DNA from: Lachnoclostridium sp. An181
Lineage (GTDB): Bacteria; Bacillota; Clostridia; Lachnospirales; Lachnospiraceae
Assembly: GCF_002160325.1 (NCBI RefSeq)
Contig: NZ_NFKJ01000006.1
Span: 80,243-144,242 of the forward strand
DNA length: 64,000 bases
Direction: 5' to 3'
The position numbers and the translations under genes are program-made. This document shows, in pieces, positions 27,904 through 36,068 of the stretch. The notes under the pieces are model-generated. The model saw nothing but the letters and a program-made list of their open reading frames with translations, was not told where the DNA came from and searched no databases. How positions within the stretch are numbered: position 1 is the first letter of the stretch; each line of letters starts with the position of its first letter.

Positions 27904-28413
27904 TTGAAAAAGTCATATTTTATGATTCTCACAGCACTCATTTTTCTTCTTTCTTCATGTGGGGTTTCTCACCCAGAACAGCAGGAATCCCACTTAAGGG
28001 CAGAGCCCTTGTCCAAAGCCAAGGCGTCTGAAAAAACGAAAGGAAATGAAGAAATGGAAACTAAAAAGATCAAGGTTCAAATTGACAATTTCATTTTTAC
28101 AGCAACATTAGAAAATAACACTGCCACAAAGGAGCTGATTGATTTGCTGGAAGAGGAACCGATTACGATTGAAATGACAGATTATGCAGGTATGGAAAAA
28201 GTAGGTCCTCTTGGTGCAACTCTTACTGCCACCAATGAACCTACCACTACTCATTCCGGTGATATTGTTTTATATAATGGAGATCATATTGTTCTGTTTT
28301 ATGGCACAAATTCCTGGAGTTATACAAGACTTGGAAAAATAGATGATTTGTCAAACTGGAAAGAAGCTCTTGGGACCAAAGATATAACCATTGTCCTTTC
28401 TTTATCTGATTAA
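27904..28413 (+). CDS. cyclophilin-like fold lipoprotein
   Basis: Predicted surface lipoprotein (169 residues): a signal peptide with lipobox LLSSC near residue 19, a charged linker, and a C-terminal cyclophilin-like domain (about 57-168) with DYAGMEKVGPLG and the GDIVLYNGDHIVLFYG strands. These domains occur with flavodoxins and aldo-keto reductases and have no proven isomerase activity. The frame is open from 27844, but AAGGAG followed 9 bases later by TTG 27904 gives a proper lipoprotein signal peptide, so I choose this start. Confidence 0.75.
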   Translation: MKKSYFMILTALIFLLSSCGVSHPEQQESHLRAEPLSKAKASEKTKGNEEMETKKIKVQIDNFIFTATLENNTATKELIDLLEEEPITIEMTDYAGMEKVGPLGATLTATNEPTTTHSGDIVLYNGDHIVLFYGTNSWSYTRLGKIDDLSNWKEALGTKDITIVLSLSD

Positions 28414-28466
28414 ATCATTCAGTTGTCCCTCTTTCTCTTTTATATTATTCTCAACAGCACTTTCAT

Positions 28467-28655
28467 GTAGAATTGATGTAATCCGTCAACGTCACATAAA
28501 GCGTATCCCGAACTTTGATCCCCTCTTCTCTGACTGATACCACAACTTTACCTGCAATTTCCAGATACTTTTCTGATATCTCTTTTACTCCTTTTTGAAA
28601 TCGGTAATTATCTTCCGCATTCTTAAGACAGTAAATCTTTTCAACAAGACAATAC
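28467..28655 (-). pseudogene. fragment of a LicT/BglG-type antiterminator
   Basis: About 62 codons on the minus strand closely match the middle of the intact LicT encoded at 36069-36908: EKYLEIAGKVV is identical and LVEKIYCLKNAEDNYRFQ and RDTLYVTLTDYINS are near-identical. Neither the RNA-binding start nor the PRD2 end is present. A decayed paralogue or a remnant of a second bgl-type operon. Confidence 0.8.
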
Positions 28656-28668
28656 TGCTTTTTTATGC

Positions 28669-28760
28669 AAAAGGCACCCTCTCGGATGCCTTAAACTTGC
28701 CTGTTCTTAGGTTCCACTGCTTCAGATCGGACATTGTGTGTCTGGTTCTGGTTCTCTGGC
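28669..28760. repeat. diverged direct repeat, copy 1
   Basis: About 90 bases nearly match 32446-32535 in the same orientation. It contains a minus-strand terminator hairpin (AAGGCATCC/GGGTGCCTT) and just before it codons ending HNVRSEAVEPKNRQV-stop. Confidence 0.8.
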
Positions 28761-29220
28761 TTTACCTTTTGTGTTATACTGTTGAACTTTTCCAGGCTCT
28801 TTTGCCTGCTCTGCCTTTCCTTCTGCTTTTTGTTCACACCTACCACCTCAAAGATAGTATGCGTAAATACAAAAAATCTATGTGCGAAAAAACAAGATGA
28901 TATGAAAATCAGTGCAATGCCGGAGCCGACTATGATCCATTGTAATGGCATGACATCTGCCATGAAATACACACACTCCTGTAAGCAAGGTGTTATTTCG
29001 ACTTTTGATCCCCCAGGCAATGCACAGAACCCCGCCTGCCATCATTCCTCCAACTCCGCACATCTCAACTGCTGTCAGATACCAATAAGTATTTCCATAG
29101 TCTCTGCTCACAAATAAGCCTGATAAAATTGTTTTCTTTTCATTATTCTTGCTTTCAATACTGTTTCTGTTACTGCCTTACCCTCTTGTGTAATCTCAGC
29201 TTGGAACAAGGTTCCTAATA
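28688..29220 (-). pseudogene. frameshifted small membrane protein gene
   Basis: Two overlapping minus-strand frames each hold part of a membrane protein. One (about 28990-29111) reads a helix rich in Gly and Met (EMCGVGGMMAGGVLCIAWG), the other (28691-29000) continues with WIIVGSGIALIFISSCFF and a Lys/Gln-rich tail ending HNVRSEAVEPKNRQV. Upstream, a third frame adds soluble-looking sequence (AEITQEGKAVTETVLKARI). The pieces fit one protein broken by at least two frameshifts. The last 15 residues recur beside bglA as part of the diverged repeat. Family not recognised. Confidence 0.55.
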
Positions 29221-29231
29221 TTATAAAAGTT

Positions 29232-29417
29232 TTATTTTTCAAAAATCAACTCAATCTTTCTAAGACTGCCATGTGCGTCAATTTCCGTAGGGATAAAACC
29301 TACATAAGAATATCCCTGTTCTGCATATTTGTTTATAATTTCTTTTGGTTCAGAAATGCAAAGAAATAAGACACCTTTTGATTTATATTTCACTTCAACA
29401 TATTTATACTCTTTCAT
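29232..29417 (-). CDS. DUF4177-type small protein
   Basis: A 61-residue soluble protein with the pattern YKYVEVKYKS followed by IINKYAEQGYSYVGFIPTEI, which matches the small DUF4177 family (a single beta-alpha-beta unit, function unknown). ATG 29417 has AGGTGG 8 bases upstream; the longer frame would start with TTG without a site. It follows the 38-residue peptide and the ABC genes in the same direction and may be the last gene of that operon. Confidence 0.65.
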   Translation of the reverse strand: MKEYKYVEVKYKSKGVLFLCISEPKEIINKYAEQGYSYVGFIPTEIDAHGSLRKIELIFEK

Positions 29418-29468
29418 ATCAGATACCACCTTTCGATTATCCAAATGTTATCCATCCCCCAACTCCCT

Positions 29469-29585
29469 TTAAATACCTTTTTTAATTTCTTGTTCTTTTT
29501 TCTTCTTGCGTTCTTTATATATCTTATTTCTTAATGGAATACCTCCACATAACAGCAATACGACAGCTAATATTGTCAAATCCAT
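29469..29585 (-). CDS. 38-residue single-helix membrane peptide
   Basis: A very short frame with a strong GAGGAGG site 8 bases before ATG 29585. The peptide starts with a hydrophobic helix (MDLTILAVVLLLCGGIPL) and ends with a Lys/Glu-rich tail (KERKKKKEQEIKKGI). It starts 16 bases after the ABC permease stop, in the same direction, so it belongs to the GntR/ABC operon. It could be a small regulatory or stabilising subunit of the transporter. No homologue is known to me. Confidence 0.6.
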   Translation of the reverse strand: MDLTILAVVLLLCGGIPLRNKIYKERKKKKEQEIKKGI

Positions 29586-29600
29586 AAAGCGACCTCCTCT

Positions 29601-30257
29601 TTAAAGTTCTTTCTTATTCATAATAGAAATACTAATTTTCATAGATACTAATAAAATTGCCAGAGCAATAATGATTGCAAATATAACTGCCATGCCCATG
29701 CTTACTGTTGGTAATGTATTAAATACATTAACTATATCAACATTGAAAATAGCTTTTGCTCCTTTTACAACCATAATACCGATAATAGCTAAAATTCCGA
29801 ATGCTCCAATCATAGCAATTCTTCCTTTTTCACCACCAAATTTAAGCTGGAAAGGAAGCATTATTGCTTGAATTACAATCATGATAGGCAAGATTAGCAA
29901 CGCAATCATTATTAAATCTGTAATAGTTAATGTCCCTTTAAATACCGTCGCTATCATTCCTAATATGGTTGCAAAAATCCATGTACCACACCCGGCCAAC
30001 AACCCAAGGCAATATTTTTCCATTACATAGCTGGTACGGGTAATAGGCAATGTGAATAAAAATGCATTACCATTATCAAATTCATCATAACTTACTGTAC
30101 TTAATGTAAACAACGATACAATAAAAATCAAAAAAGCTAACGGAAATGTCACATCATTTGTAAATACAATCATTCCGATTGCAATCACTAAAATTAACAA
30201 AAAGAAATTTTTTTGCAACTTCATTAATTTAAAGTCTTTTACTAACAATCCTTTCAT
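29601..30257 (-). CDS. ABC-2 type transporter permease
   Basis: Integral membrane partner of the ATPase encoded just upstream (218 residues, six hydrophobic helices). It fits the ABC-2 family with cytoplasmic LVKDFKLMKLQKNFF at the start, a pattern common in permeases linked to YtrA-type regulators. It overlaps the ATPase gene by four bases (ATGA), so the two are translated together. Substrate unknown; related cassettes handle cell-envelope stress or antimicrobial peptides. Confidence 0.85.
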   Translation of the reverse strand: MKGLLVKDFKLMKLQKNFFLLILVIAIGMIVFTNDVTFPLAFLIFIVSLFTLSTVSYDEFDNGNAFLFTLPITRTSYVMEKYCLGLLAGCGTWIFATILGMIATVFKGTLTITDLIMIALLILPIMIVIQAIMLPFQLKFGGEKGRIAMIGAFGILAIIGIMVVKGAKAIFNVDIVNVFNTLPTVSMGMAVIFAIIIALAILLVSMKISISIMNKKEL

Positions 30258-31105
30258 TGCTCGTTCCCCCTTACCATCATGGTAATAACTTCGTCTATTG
30301 TGCCTTTTTGAATCGCTATTTTAGGATAGTTCTCCATATAATACTGCTTTTGATTTGTTAAGCAACTGTATCCATATACTTCTTTTTTTGAACGTAAGAT
30401 AAACTGTTTATCCAGTTCGCCATATTGTTTCTCATCTACTTTTAACAAAGCGTAATCACTCAATAATACGTCCGTATCTTCATGCAGAATGATTTTTCCA
30501 TCATGTATCATATAAAGATCATCACACAATGACTCTAAATCACTGGATATATGAGAACTAATCAAAATGGAACGTTCTTCATCTTTCTCTAAAAATTCTC
30601 TTAGCATTTCCAGTAATTCATCTCTTGCGATTACGTCCAAGCCTGCCGTAGGCTCATCTAATATCAACAATTTTGCGTTATGTGAAATAGCAATCAACAC
30701 TTTAAGTTTTGCTTTCATCCCTGTTGAAAAATCTTTTATCTTTTTATCCAGAGGTAATTGAAATCTCTGAACCTGCTCAATAAAGAAAGACTTGTCGAAT
30801 TTTGAATACATATTCTGCAATACCGGAATAATATCTTTTATTCTCAAATATCCACTAAAACCGGAGTCAGACAATACAATCCCTAATTCTTCTTTATCCT
30901 TTGTTGTAAAGTCTTTGATGTCTTTCCCAAATATTGTGATATTCCCACCGTCGATTGAAATCAATCCTAATATTGACTTAAATGTCGTGCTTTTTCCTGC
31001 TCCATTTTGCCCGATTAGACCAGTCACACAACCTTGCATAATTTCTAAAGAACAATCAAGAAAGAAATTATTATAATGCTTTTTTAAATGCTCAATTTTT
31101 AACAT
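30254..31105 (-). CDS. ABC transporter ATP-binding protein
   Basis: ATPase subunit of 283 residues. Walker A GQNGAGKS near residue 33, signature FSTGMKAKL near 128, Walker B LLILDEP near 148 and switch His in SSHISSDLE near 183. The C-terminal extension beyond the ABC domain (about 220-283) is typical of this regulator-linked subfamily. It starts six bases after the regulator stop and overlaps the permease. Confidence 0.92.
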   Translation of the reverse strand: MLKIEHLKKHYNNFFLDCSLEIMQGCVTGLIGQNGAGKSTTFKSILGLISIDGGNITIFGKDIKDFTTKDKEELGIVLSDSGFSGYLRIKDIIPVLQNMYSKFDKSFFIEQVQRFQLPLDKKIKDFSTGMKAKLKVLIAISHNAKLLILDEPTAGLDVIARDELLEMLREFLEKDEERSILISSHISSDLESLCDDLYMIHDGKIILHEDTDVLLSDYALLKVDEKQYGELDKQFILRSKKEVYGYSCLTNQKQYYMENYPKIAIQKGTIDEVITMMVRGNEQ

Positions 31106-31110
31106 ATATA

Positions 31111-31482
31111 TTAGCCCTCCAAAATCAACTCAAATAAACTTTTTATATCTTCGTCACTAATTCCACAACGTCTGCCTTTTTGGATAGCCTGTTCCAAATC
31201 AGCTTCCAGTTCTTTTTTCTGTTCTTCCAAAAGAAACTCTGTATTTGTTGCCGCTACATATGTCCCTTTGCCATGTACCGTTACAGTAAAACCCTCACTT
31301 TCCAAATTATCGTATGCTTTTTTTACGGTTAAAGCACTAATTTTTAATTCTTTGGATAGAGTACGAACTGACGGAAGATTATCATTTTCCTTTAGTTCTC
31401 CGTTGCGTATAAGCATTTTAATCTGGTCTACAATCTGCTCATAAATGGGAACCATTAAGGAAGTATTGATTATAATTTTCAT
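31111..31482 (-). CDS. YtrA-subfamily GntR transcriptional regulator
   Basis: A second short GntR-family repressor (123 residues) like the one at 9549. Winged helix at residues 10-77 (PSVRTLSKELKISALTVKKAY) and a short helical C-terminus (LLEEQKKELEADLEQAIQKG). It heads the GntR/ATPase/permease operon and has an operator in its own promoter spacer. The two cassettes in this window are not near-identical copies. Ligand or stress signal unknown. Confidence 0.9.
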   Translation of the reverse strand: MKIIINTSLMVPIYEQIVDQIKMLIRNGELKENDNLPSVRTLSKELKISALTVKKAYDNLESEGFTVTVHGKGTYVAATNTEFLLEEQKKELEADLEQAIQKGRRCGISDEDIKSLFELILEG

Positions 31483-31513
31483 TTCTATATCTTTCCTCCT
31501 TTATCCTGATAAC

Positions 31514-31550
31514 AGTATATAACAGTTTGTAACTGTTTTCAAGTGTTATA
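31514..31550 (-). promoter_or_regulatory. promoter with operator in the spacer, second YtrA/ABC operon
   Basis: Minus-strand TTGAAA (31542-31537), exactly 17 bases, TATACT (31519-31514). The spacer is itself an inverted repeat (AACAGT-5-ACTGTT, 31521-31537), and TATAACA/TGTTATA flank it at 31518-31524 and 31544-31550. A repressor bound here would block RNA polymerase. Confidence 0.75.
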
Positions 31551-31687
31551 TAGTGTTTACTTCATTTTTTTAGTAAAAGAAAAACGTATCTGCTAAAAAT
31601 TGTAAACATGTAAATATGGGTAGCCAGTTAAATTATTGGCTGGAAAAAATACCACGTTCAAATCGTACAATAAGTTTTAAAAAAATA

Positions 31688-31748
31688 ATTACCGCCCACT
31701 CCACCAGAACCTTTTCTATCTTTCCGTTCCTGGCGTAGGGGCGGTAAT
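31688..31748. terminator. terminator after the Ltp-repeat gene
   Basis: Perfect 10-bp arms ATTACCGCCC (31688-31697) and GGGCGGTAAT (31739-31748) with T runs on both sides, around a 41-base loop. Confidence 0.75.
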
Positions 31749-31772
31749 CATTTTTTTATTAATTCCTATTTC

Positions 31773-32366
31773 CTACTGAGGGAGATTTGCTATTGCATAA
31801 TCAGCCTCCTCTTGTGTAAATTTTTCTCCATACTCTGATATAAGCTGATCTTTTATTGCTTCAAGTGACATACTCATTGTTTCCTGATATTCTTTTGCTT
31901 TTTCTAATGCATTTTTCTTATAATCTGCCTGCAAATTATCTACCGCATACTGAGCAGCTTCTGCGCTGAATTTTTCTCCATATTCAGAAGTTAATTGATC
32001 ATAAATTCCTTGTTTTGACATGTGCATTGTATCACTGTATTGTTCCGCTTTTTTCAAAGCATTTTTGAATTCTGTAGAAACTTCCGGTTCTGCAGTTTGA
32101 TCTTTCGTTTCTTCTTTGGTTTCTTCCTTCGTTTCGTTTACTTTATCATTATCGCTTTTGTCCTTATTATCGGAAACCTTTGGCTCTTGTGTAGTTGTGC
32201 TGCCTTTTCCACCACCCATTGCAGCACCAATAACTCCAAGAACAACAACTGCAATGATGATCCATTTCAATTTTCCCCCTTGTTTCTTTTTACAATTTGG
32301 ACATACCTTTGCGTCCTTCAGAATATCTGTTTTACAATGTTTACATTTCTTTGTTTCGTTTTCCAT
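31773..32366 (-). CDS. zinc-ribbon membrane protein with two Ltp-type repeats
   Basis: A 197-residue protein: N-terminal zinc ribbon (CKHCKTDILKDAKVCPNCKKK, residues 8-27), one transmembrane helix (about 33-50), a Thr/Glu/Lys-rich linker (about 55-95) and two 45-residue repeats with the Ltp signature (SEYGEKFSAEAAQYAVDNL and SEYGEKFTQEEADYAIANL). The zinc ribbon should stay inside the cell and the repeats outside. In a Streptococcus phage, the lipoprotein Ltp with the same repeats blocks DNA injection by other phages, so a surface or superinfection-exclusion role is possible but unproven. Its promoter contains a run of ten G. Confidence 0.8.
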   Translation of the reverse strand: MENETKKCKHCKTDILKDAKVCPNCKKKQGGKLKWIIIAVVVLGVIGAAMGGGKGSTTTQEPKVSDNKDKSDNDKVNETKEETKEETKDQTAEPEVSTEFKNALKKAEQYSDTMHMSKQGIYDQLTSEYGEKFSAEAAQYAVDNLQADYKKNALEKAKEYQETMSMSLEAIKDQLISEYGEKFTQEEADYAIANLPQ

Positions 32367-32394
32367 TTCCTTTTCCTCTCTTTCGTTTTTTTAT

Positions 32395-32425
32395 ATTATA
32401 CTTTACCCCCCCCCCTAAAAATCAA
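32395..32425 (-). promoter_or_regulatory. Ltp promoter with G10 tract in the -35/-10 spacer
   Basis: Minus-strand TTGATT (32425-32420), 19-base spacer containing ten G (32415-32406), TATAAT (32400-32395), 29 bases before the Ltp start. Loss of two G would give the optimal 17-base spacing, a layout known from phase-variable promoters. Confidence 0.65.
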
Positions 32426-32445
32426 GCAGATTTATTATAGAACGT

Positions 32446-32535
32446 AAAAGACACCCTTTCGGATGTCTTAAACCTGCCTGTTTTTTAGTTCCACTGCTTC
32501 AGCTCGAACATTGTGTCTGATTTTGCTTCTCTGGC
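32446..32535. repeat. diverged direct repeat, copy 2 (3' of bglA)
   Basis: Matches 28669-28760. Contains the terminator of the bgl operon (minus strand AAGACATCC/GGGTGTCTT then TTTT). The codon tail NVRAEAVELKNRQV-stop is kept although no gene is left in front of it. Confidence 0.8.
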
Positions 32536-32540
32536 ATTCC

Positions 32541-34001
32541 TTATTCCTCGGTAAACAACGACTCTCCATTTGTCCGGATCACATCCTGGTACCAGTAAAA
32601 ACTGTCCTTTTTATAGCGGTTCAATGTACCACCTTCCTCTTCTTCCCTGTCTACATAGACAAATCCATATCGTTTCTGATATCCGTTCAGCCAGCTCAAA
32701 AGATCTGTGAAAGACCATGTACAGTATGCAAGTACACGACATCCCTCTTCCACTGCCTCCCCCAAAGCTTTTAAATGTTCCTGCAGATAGCAGATTCTGT
32801 ATTCGTCATGGATCTGATCATCTTCTGTCTTCTTGTCAAAAGCTCCAAGCCCGTTTTCAGAGATAATGATCGGCAGTGCATACCGGCTTGTGATCTCCCT
32901 GCAGCAGAACCGAAGACCTGACGGGTCAATACTCCAATCCCAGTCTGTGGTCAACAAGTAGGGGTTTGCAGGATTTTTATAAATTCCCTGCATACCCACT
33001 TCTTGTGCGGAACCTTTGACACCGCTTGTGTTCATTGTTCCGTATGGAGTCACTCCATCCATTGGATTGTATTCACACACACAGCTTTGATAATAATTTA
33101 CTCCCATAAATGTGATCTCAGATGCTGCTTTTCTAAGGATCTCCTCGTCTCCCGGAGCCATCTTTGGTGCGATTCCTTTTTTCTGTAAATAGGTCATTGC
33201 TGCGATCGGATAACGTCCATATGCGTAGACATCCATCCACCAGTAATTTTTCAGATCATCGTAATTTGCCTTTGCCATTGCATTGATCGGTTTACAGTCC
33301 AATGCATAGGAAGGGGTGTAGGCAAAACTTGCACCGATCTGTCCGGTTCCTCCCATTTCTCTGTATGCAAGCACTGCTTTTGCATGCGCCATAAATGCAT
33401 GGTGGTTCACCTGGTAGAACATTTTCTGATCATCGAATTTTCCAGGCGGATGTTGCGCTGTGAGCCATCCCAGGGAAGTAAAAATATTCTGCTCATTTAA
33501 TGTGATCCAGTATTTGACCTTATTTCCAAATCTGGAAAACAGTGTTTTTGCATAATTTACATAATCATCAATGATCTGGGGACTTTCCCATCCCTGGTAA
33601 GCATCCACAAGAGCCTGCGGCAGATCCCAGTGATAAATAGTCACCATTGGCTCAATATTGTATTTCAGGCACTCATCAATGATATTTTCGTAAAATGCAA
33701 TCCCTTCTTCATTCACTGTTCCTGTTCCTTCCGGATAGATCCTTGCCCAGGAAATGGAAAAACGGTATGTTTTCAGACCCATTTCTGCCATCAGTGTAAT
33801 ATCTTCTTTATATCTGTGATAATGATCTACAGCCACATCTCCTGTGGTTGCCATGTATGTTTTTCCCGGAATGCGCACAAAGGTATCCCAGTTTGTCACT
33901 CCTTTGCCGCCTTCATTCCATCCTCCTTCGATCTGGTATGCTGCGGAAGCACTTCCCCAGAGAAAATCTCCCGGAAATCCTTTTGCTTTCATCTGTTCCA
34001 T
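32541..34001 (-). CDS. bglA: GH1 6-phospho-beta-glucosidase
   Basis: Cytoplasmic hydrolysis of beta-glucosides phosphorylated at C6 during PTS uptake. The 486-residue GH1 protein has FPGDFLWGSASAAYQIEGG at its start, the acid/base Glu in TLNEQN near residue 166, the nucleophile Glu in IISENG near 378 and the C-terminal phosphate-binding loop region around 420-435 (WSFTDLLSWLNGYQKRYG) with Lys/Tyr typical of 6-phospho enzymes. GGAGG stands 8 bases before the ATG, 13 bases after bglF. Last gene of licT-bglF-bglA. Confidence 0.95.
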   Translation of the reverse strand: MEQMKAKGFPGDFLWGSASAAYQIEGGWNEGGKGVTNWDTFVRIPGKTYMATTGDVAVDHYHRYKEDITLMAEMGLKTYRFSISWARIYPEGTGTVNEEGIAFYENIIDECLKYNIEPMVTIYHWDLPQALVDAYQGWESPQIIDDYVNYAKTLFSRFGNKVKYWITLNEQNIFTSLGWLTAQHPPGKFDDQKMFYQVNHHAFMAHAKAVLAYREMGGTGQIGASFAYTPSYALDCKPINAMAKANYDDLKNYWWMDVYAYGRYPIAAMTYLQKKGIAPKMAPGDEEILRKAASEITFMGVNYYQSCVCEYNPMDGVTPYGTMNTSGVKGSAQEVGMQGIYKNPANPYLLTTDWDWSIDPSGLRFCCREITSRYALPIIISENGLGAFDKKTEDDQIHDEYRICYLQEHLKALGEAVEEGCRVLAYCTWSFTDLLSWLNGYQKRYGFVYVDREEEEGGTLNRYKKDSFYWYQDVIRTNGESLFTEE

Positions 34002-34014
34002 GATGTTTCCTCCT

Positions 34015-35919
34015 TTATTTGATAATCAGAATCTCTTCCAGTTCTTTTACTTCTCCTTCTGCATTTGCAGAGACATCCGCAAACTTATCCGTATTGGAAA
34101 TAATAATCGGTGTTGTGATATCATATCCTGCTTTTACAATCTCATCTTTGTCAAATTCCAGAATCACTTCCCCTTTTTTCACCACATCTCCTGACGCTTT
34201 TTTCGGATGGAAATAGTTTCCTTCCAGTTCCACAGTGTCCATGCCAATATGGATCAAAAGTTCCACTCCATCCTCACTGACAAGTCCGGCTGCATGTCCG
34301 GTTTCAAACATGACCTGGATTTTCCCGTCAAACGGAGCAACCACCTCGCCTTTTTCCGGCACGATCGCTGTCCCTTTTCCAAGAATACCCTGGGAAAATG
34401 TTGCATCTTTTACTTTCTCTAACGGAATCACTTTTCCCTGCATCGGACTTAGCACATGAATTTCCTGCCCTTTCAGAATCGGTTTTACATTCAATGTTTC
34501 CGGTGTCTCCTCTGTTGTTTCTTCCAATTCATCATCTTCATCCACAATATCTTTAAATCCAATGATCATGGTTGCGATAAATGTGACAACTACAGTCAGA
34601 AGAATCGTAAGTGCTGCGATCAGCAGACTGACTGCACGGTCTTCCTCCACATACTGCACGATCGTCACAATTGCAGGCGTGGCTATTCCAAAGCATTTCA
34701 TCTGGAAAAATCCTCCGAATAATCCACCCACAGCAGCACCGATACAAGCGCCTAACATCGGACGTTTCAATCTGAGTGTGACACCATACAAGGCTGGCTC
34801 CGTGATCCCTGCAAACAATGCGGAAAATGCAGAAGAACCGGCAACCTGTTTAAAGTCTTTATTTTTACTCTTGATGGATACTGCAAGTGACGCTGCCCCC
34901 TGTGCCATATTGGAGCAAAGTTCTCCGATACAGATAAAGTTTTCATATCCGGTTGTCGCGATCATTCCAAGTTTGATCGGTGTAAATGCATGGTGCATAC
35001 CCGCCATAACTACAAACGGATAAATACCTGCCACAATTCCGATTGCAATGAATCCTAACTGGTCATGAACAAAATATACAATATCTGACAGTACATTTCC
35101 AAAGATCGCTCCAAGAGGTCCCAGTACGATCAGCGCGATCGGAGCCTCGATCAGAACAACTAACATTGGCTTTAAAAAGTTCTTTGTCACAACCGGAGTA
35201 ATCTTGTCCACCAGTTTCTCTACATATTTCAAAGACCATACAGCAAGGATGATCGGAATCACAGAATAAGAATAGGTTGCATAGGTAACCGGTATAAATC
35301 CAAGGAATTTTACTACTTTCCCTGCCTCATTTGCTGCGTCCATCATGGAAATAAAATTCGGATGCAGCATGATCAGTGCGATACTCGCCGCATAGTACAT
35401 ATTGGTTCCAAATTTTTTAGATGCGGAAATCGCGATCAATACAGGCATAAAGAAAAATGCGCCGTCTCCCATCACACTCAGCAGATTGTAAGTGTATCCT
35501 TCTGTGTCCAACACTCCGATCATCGGAAGGAGCGTCAGCAGCACTTTGATCATAGCAGCGCCGATGATCGCGGGAATTACCGGAGCCATGACCCCGGAAA
35601 TGGTATCCATCAGCGCAGATAAAATATTTTTCTTTTCTTTTTTCTCTGGTGCCTTTTTAGGAACTTCATTGGAAAAATGGCCCAGCTTATTTAACTCTGC
35701 AAACACATTTCCAACATCGTTTCCTATGATAATCTGATACTGGCCTGCTTTTTTCATAATTCCCATAACACCTTTTGTCTTTTTTACAGCCTCATCGTCC
35801 ACAATGGACTCATCTTTCAACGTAAATCTCAGCCTTGTCATACAATGCACCAAGCTGACCACATTTTCTTTCCCCCCTACACGCTGCAGGATTTTTTTTG
35901 CTACACTCTCGTAATCCAT
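34015..35919 (-). CDS. bglF: beta-glucoside PTS transporter EIIBCA
   Basis: Membrane permease that imports and phosphorylates beta-glucosides such as cellobiose, arbutin or salicin. The 634-residue protein has the EIIB domain (1-90, phosphorylated Cys in VHCMTRLRF near 26), the EIIC domain with about ten helices (100-460, GITEPALYGV near 380), and the EIIA domain (about 485-634, His in LLIHIGMDTVELEG near 557). All three domains are fused, as in BglP/BglF. ATG 35919 has GAGGTG upstream. It lies behind an antiterminator-controlled hairpin. Confidence 0.95.
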   Translation of the reverse strand: MDYESVAKKILQRVGGKENVVSLVHCMTRLRFTLKDESIVDDEAVKKTKGVMGIMKKAGQYQIIIGNDVGNVFAELNKLGHFSNEVPKKAPEKKEKKNILSALMDTISGVMAPVIPAIIGAAMIKVLLTLLPMIGVLDTEGYTYNLLSVMGDGAFFFMPVLIAISASKKFGTNMYYAASIALIMLHPNFISMMDAANEAGKVVKFLGFIPVTYATYSYSVIPIILAVWSLKYVEKLVDKITPVVTKNFLKPMLVVLIEAPIALIVLGPLGAIFGNVLSDIVYFVHDQLGFIAIGIVAGIYPFVVMAGMHHAFTPIKLGMIATTGYENFICIGELCSNMAQGAASLAVSIKSKNKDFKQVAGSSAFSALFAGITEPALYGVTLRLKRPMLGACIGAAVGGLFGGFFQMKCFGIATPAIVTIVQYVEEDRAVSLLIAALTILLTVVVTFIATMIIGFKDIVDEDDELEETTEETPETLNVKPILKGQEIHVLSPMQGKVIPLEKVKDATFSQGILGKGTAIVPEKGEVVAPFDGKIQVMFETGHAAGLVSEDGVELLIHIGMDTVELEGNYFHPKKASGDVVKKGEVILEFDKDEIVKAGYDITTPIIISNTDKFADVSANAEGEVKELEEILIIK

Positions 35920-35981
35920 GTTTTCACCTCTTCTGATTGATATAATATATAAAATTTCCCGGAATTTTCCGGCAAACACAA

Positions 35982-36038
35982 AGACCTGACTACAAAAGCC
36001 GCATGTTCCCGGGATATGCGGTTTCTGTAATCAGGTCT
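35982..36038 (-). promoter_or_regulatory. antiterminator-controlled hairpin between licT and bglF
   Basis: AGACCTGA/TCAGGTCT and the inner CCGCAT/ATGCGG make a long hairpin ending in a T-rich run on the minus strand. TAAGCAAGACCTG at its 5' side is shared with the licT leader and is the likely LicT-binding RNA target. Confidence 0.7.
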
Positions 36039-36068
36039 TGCTTAACTTAATAATTACAAACCTGTGAA

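Noticed and set aside
32406..32415. The G10 tract as an assembly artefact
   Set aside because: Possible, but the flanking -35 and -10 boxes and the gene start are in register around it, so I kept it as a finding with a length check.
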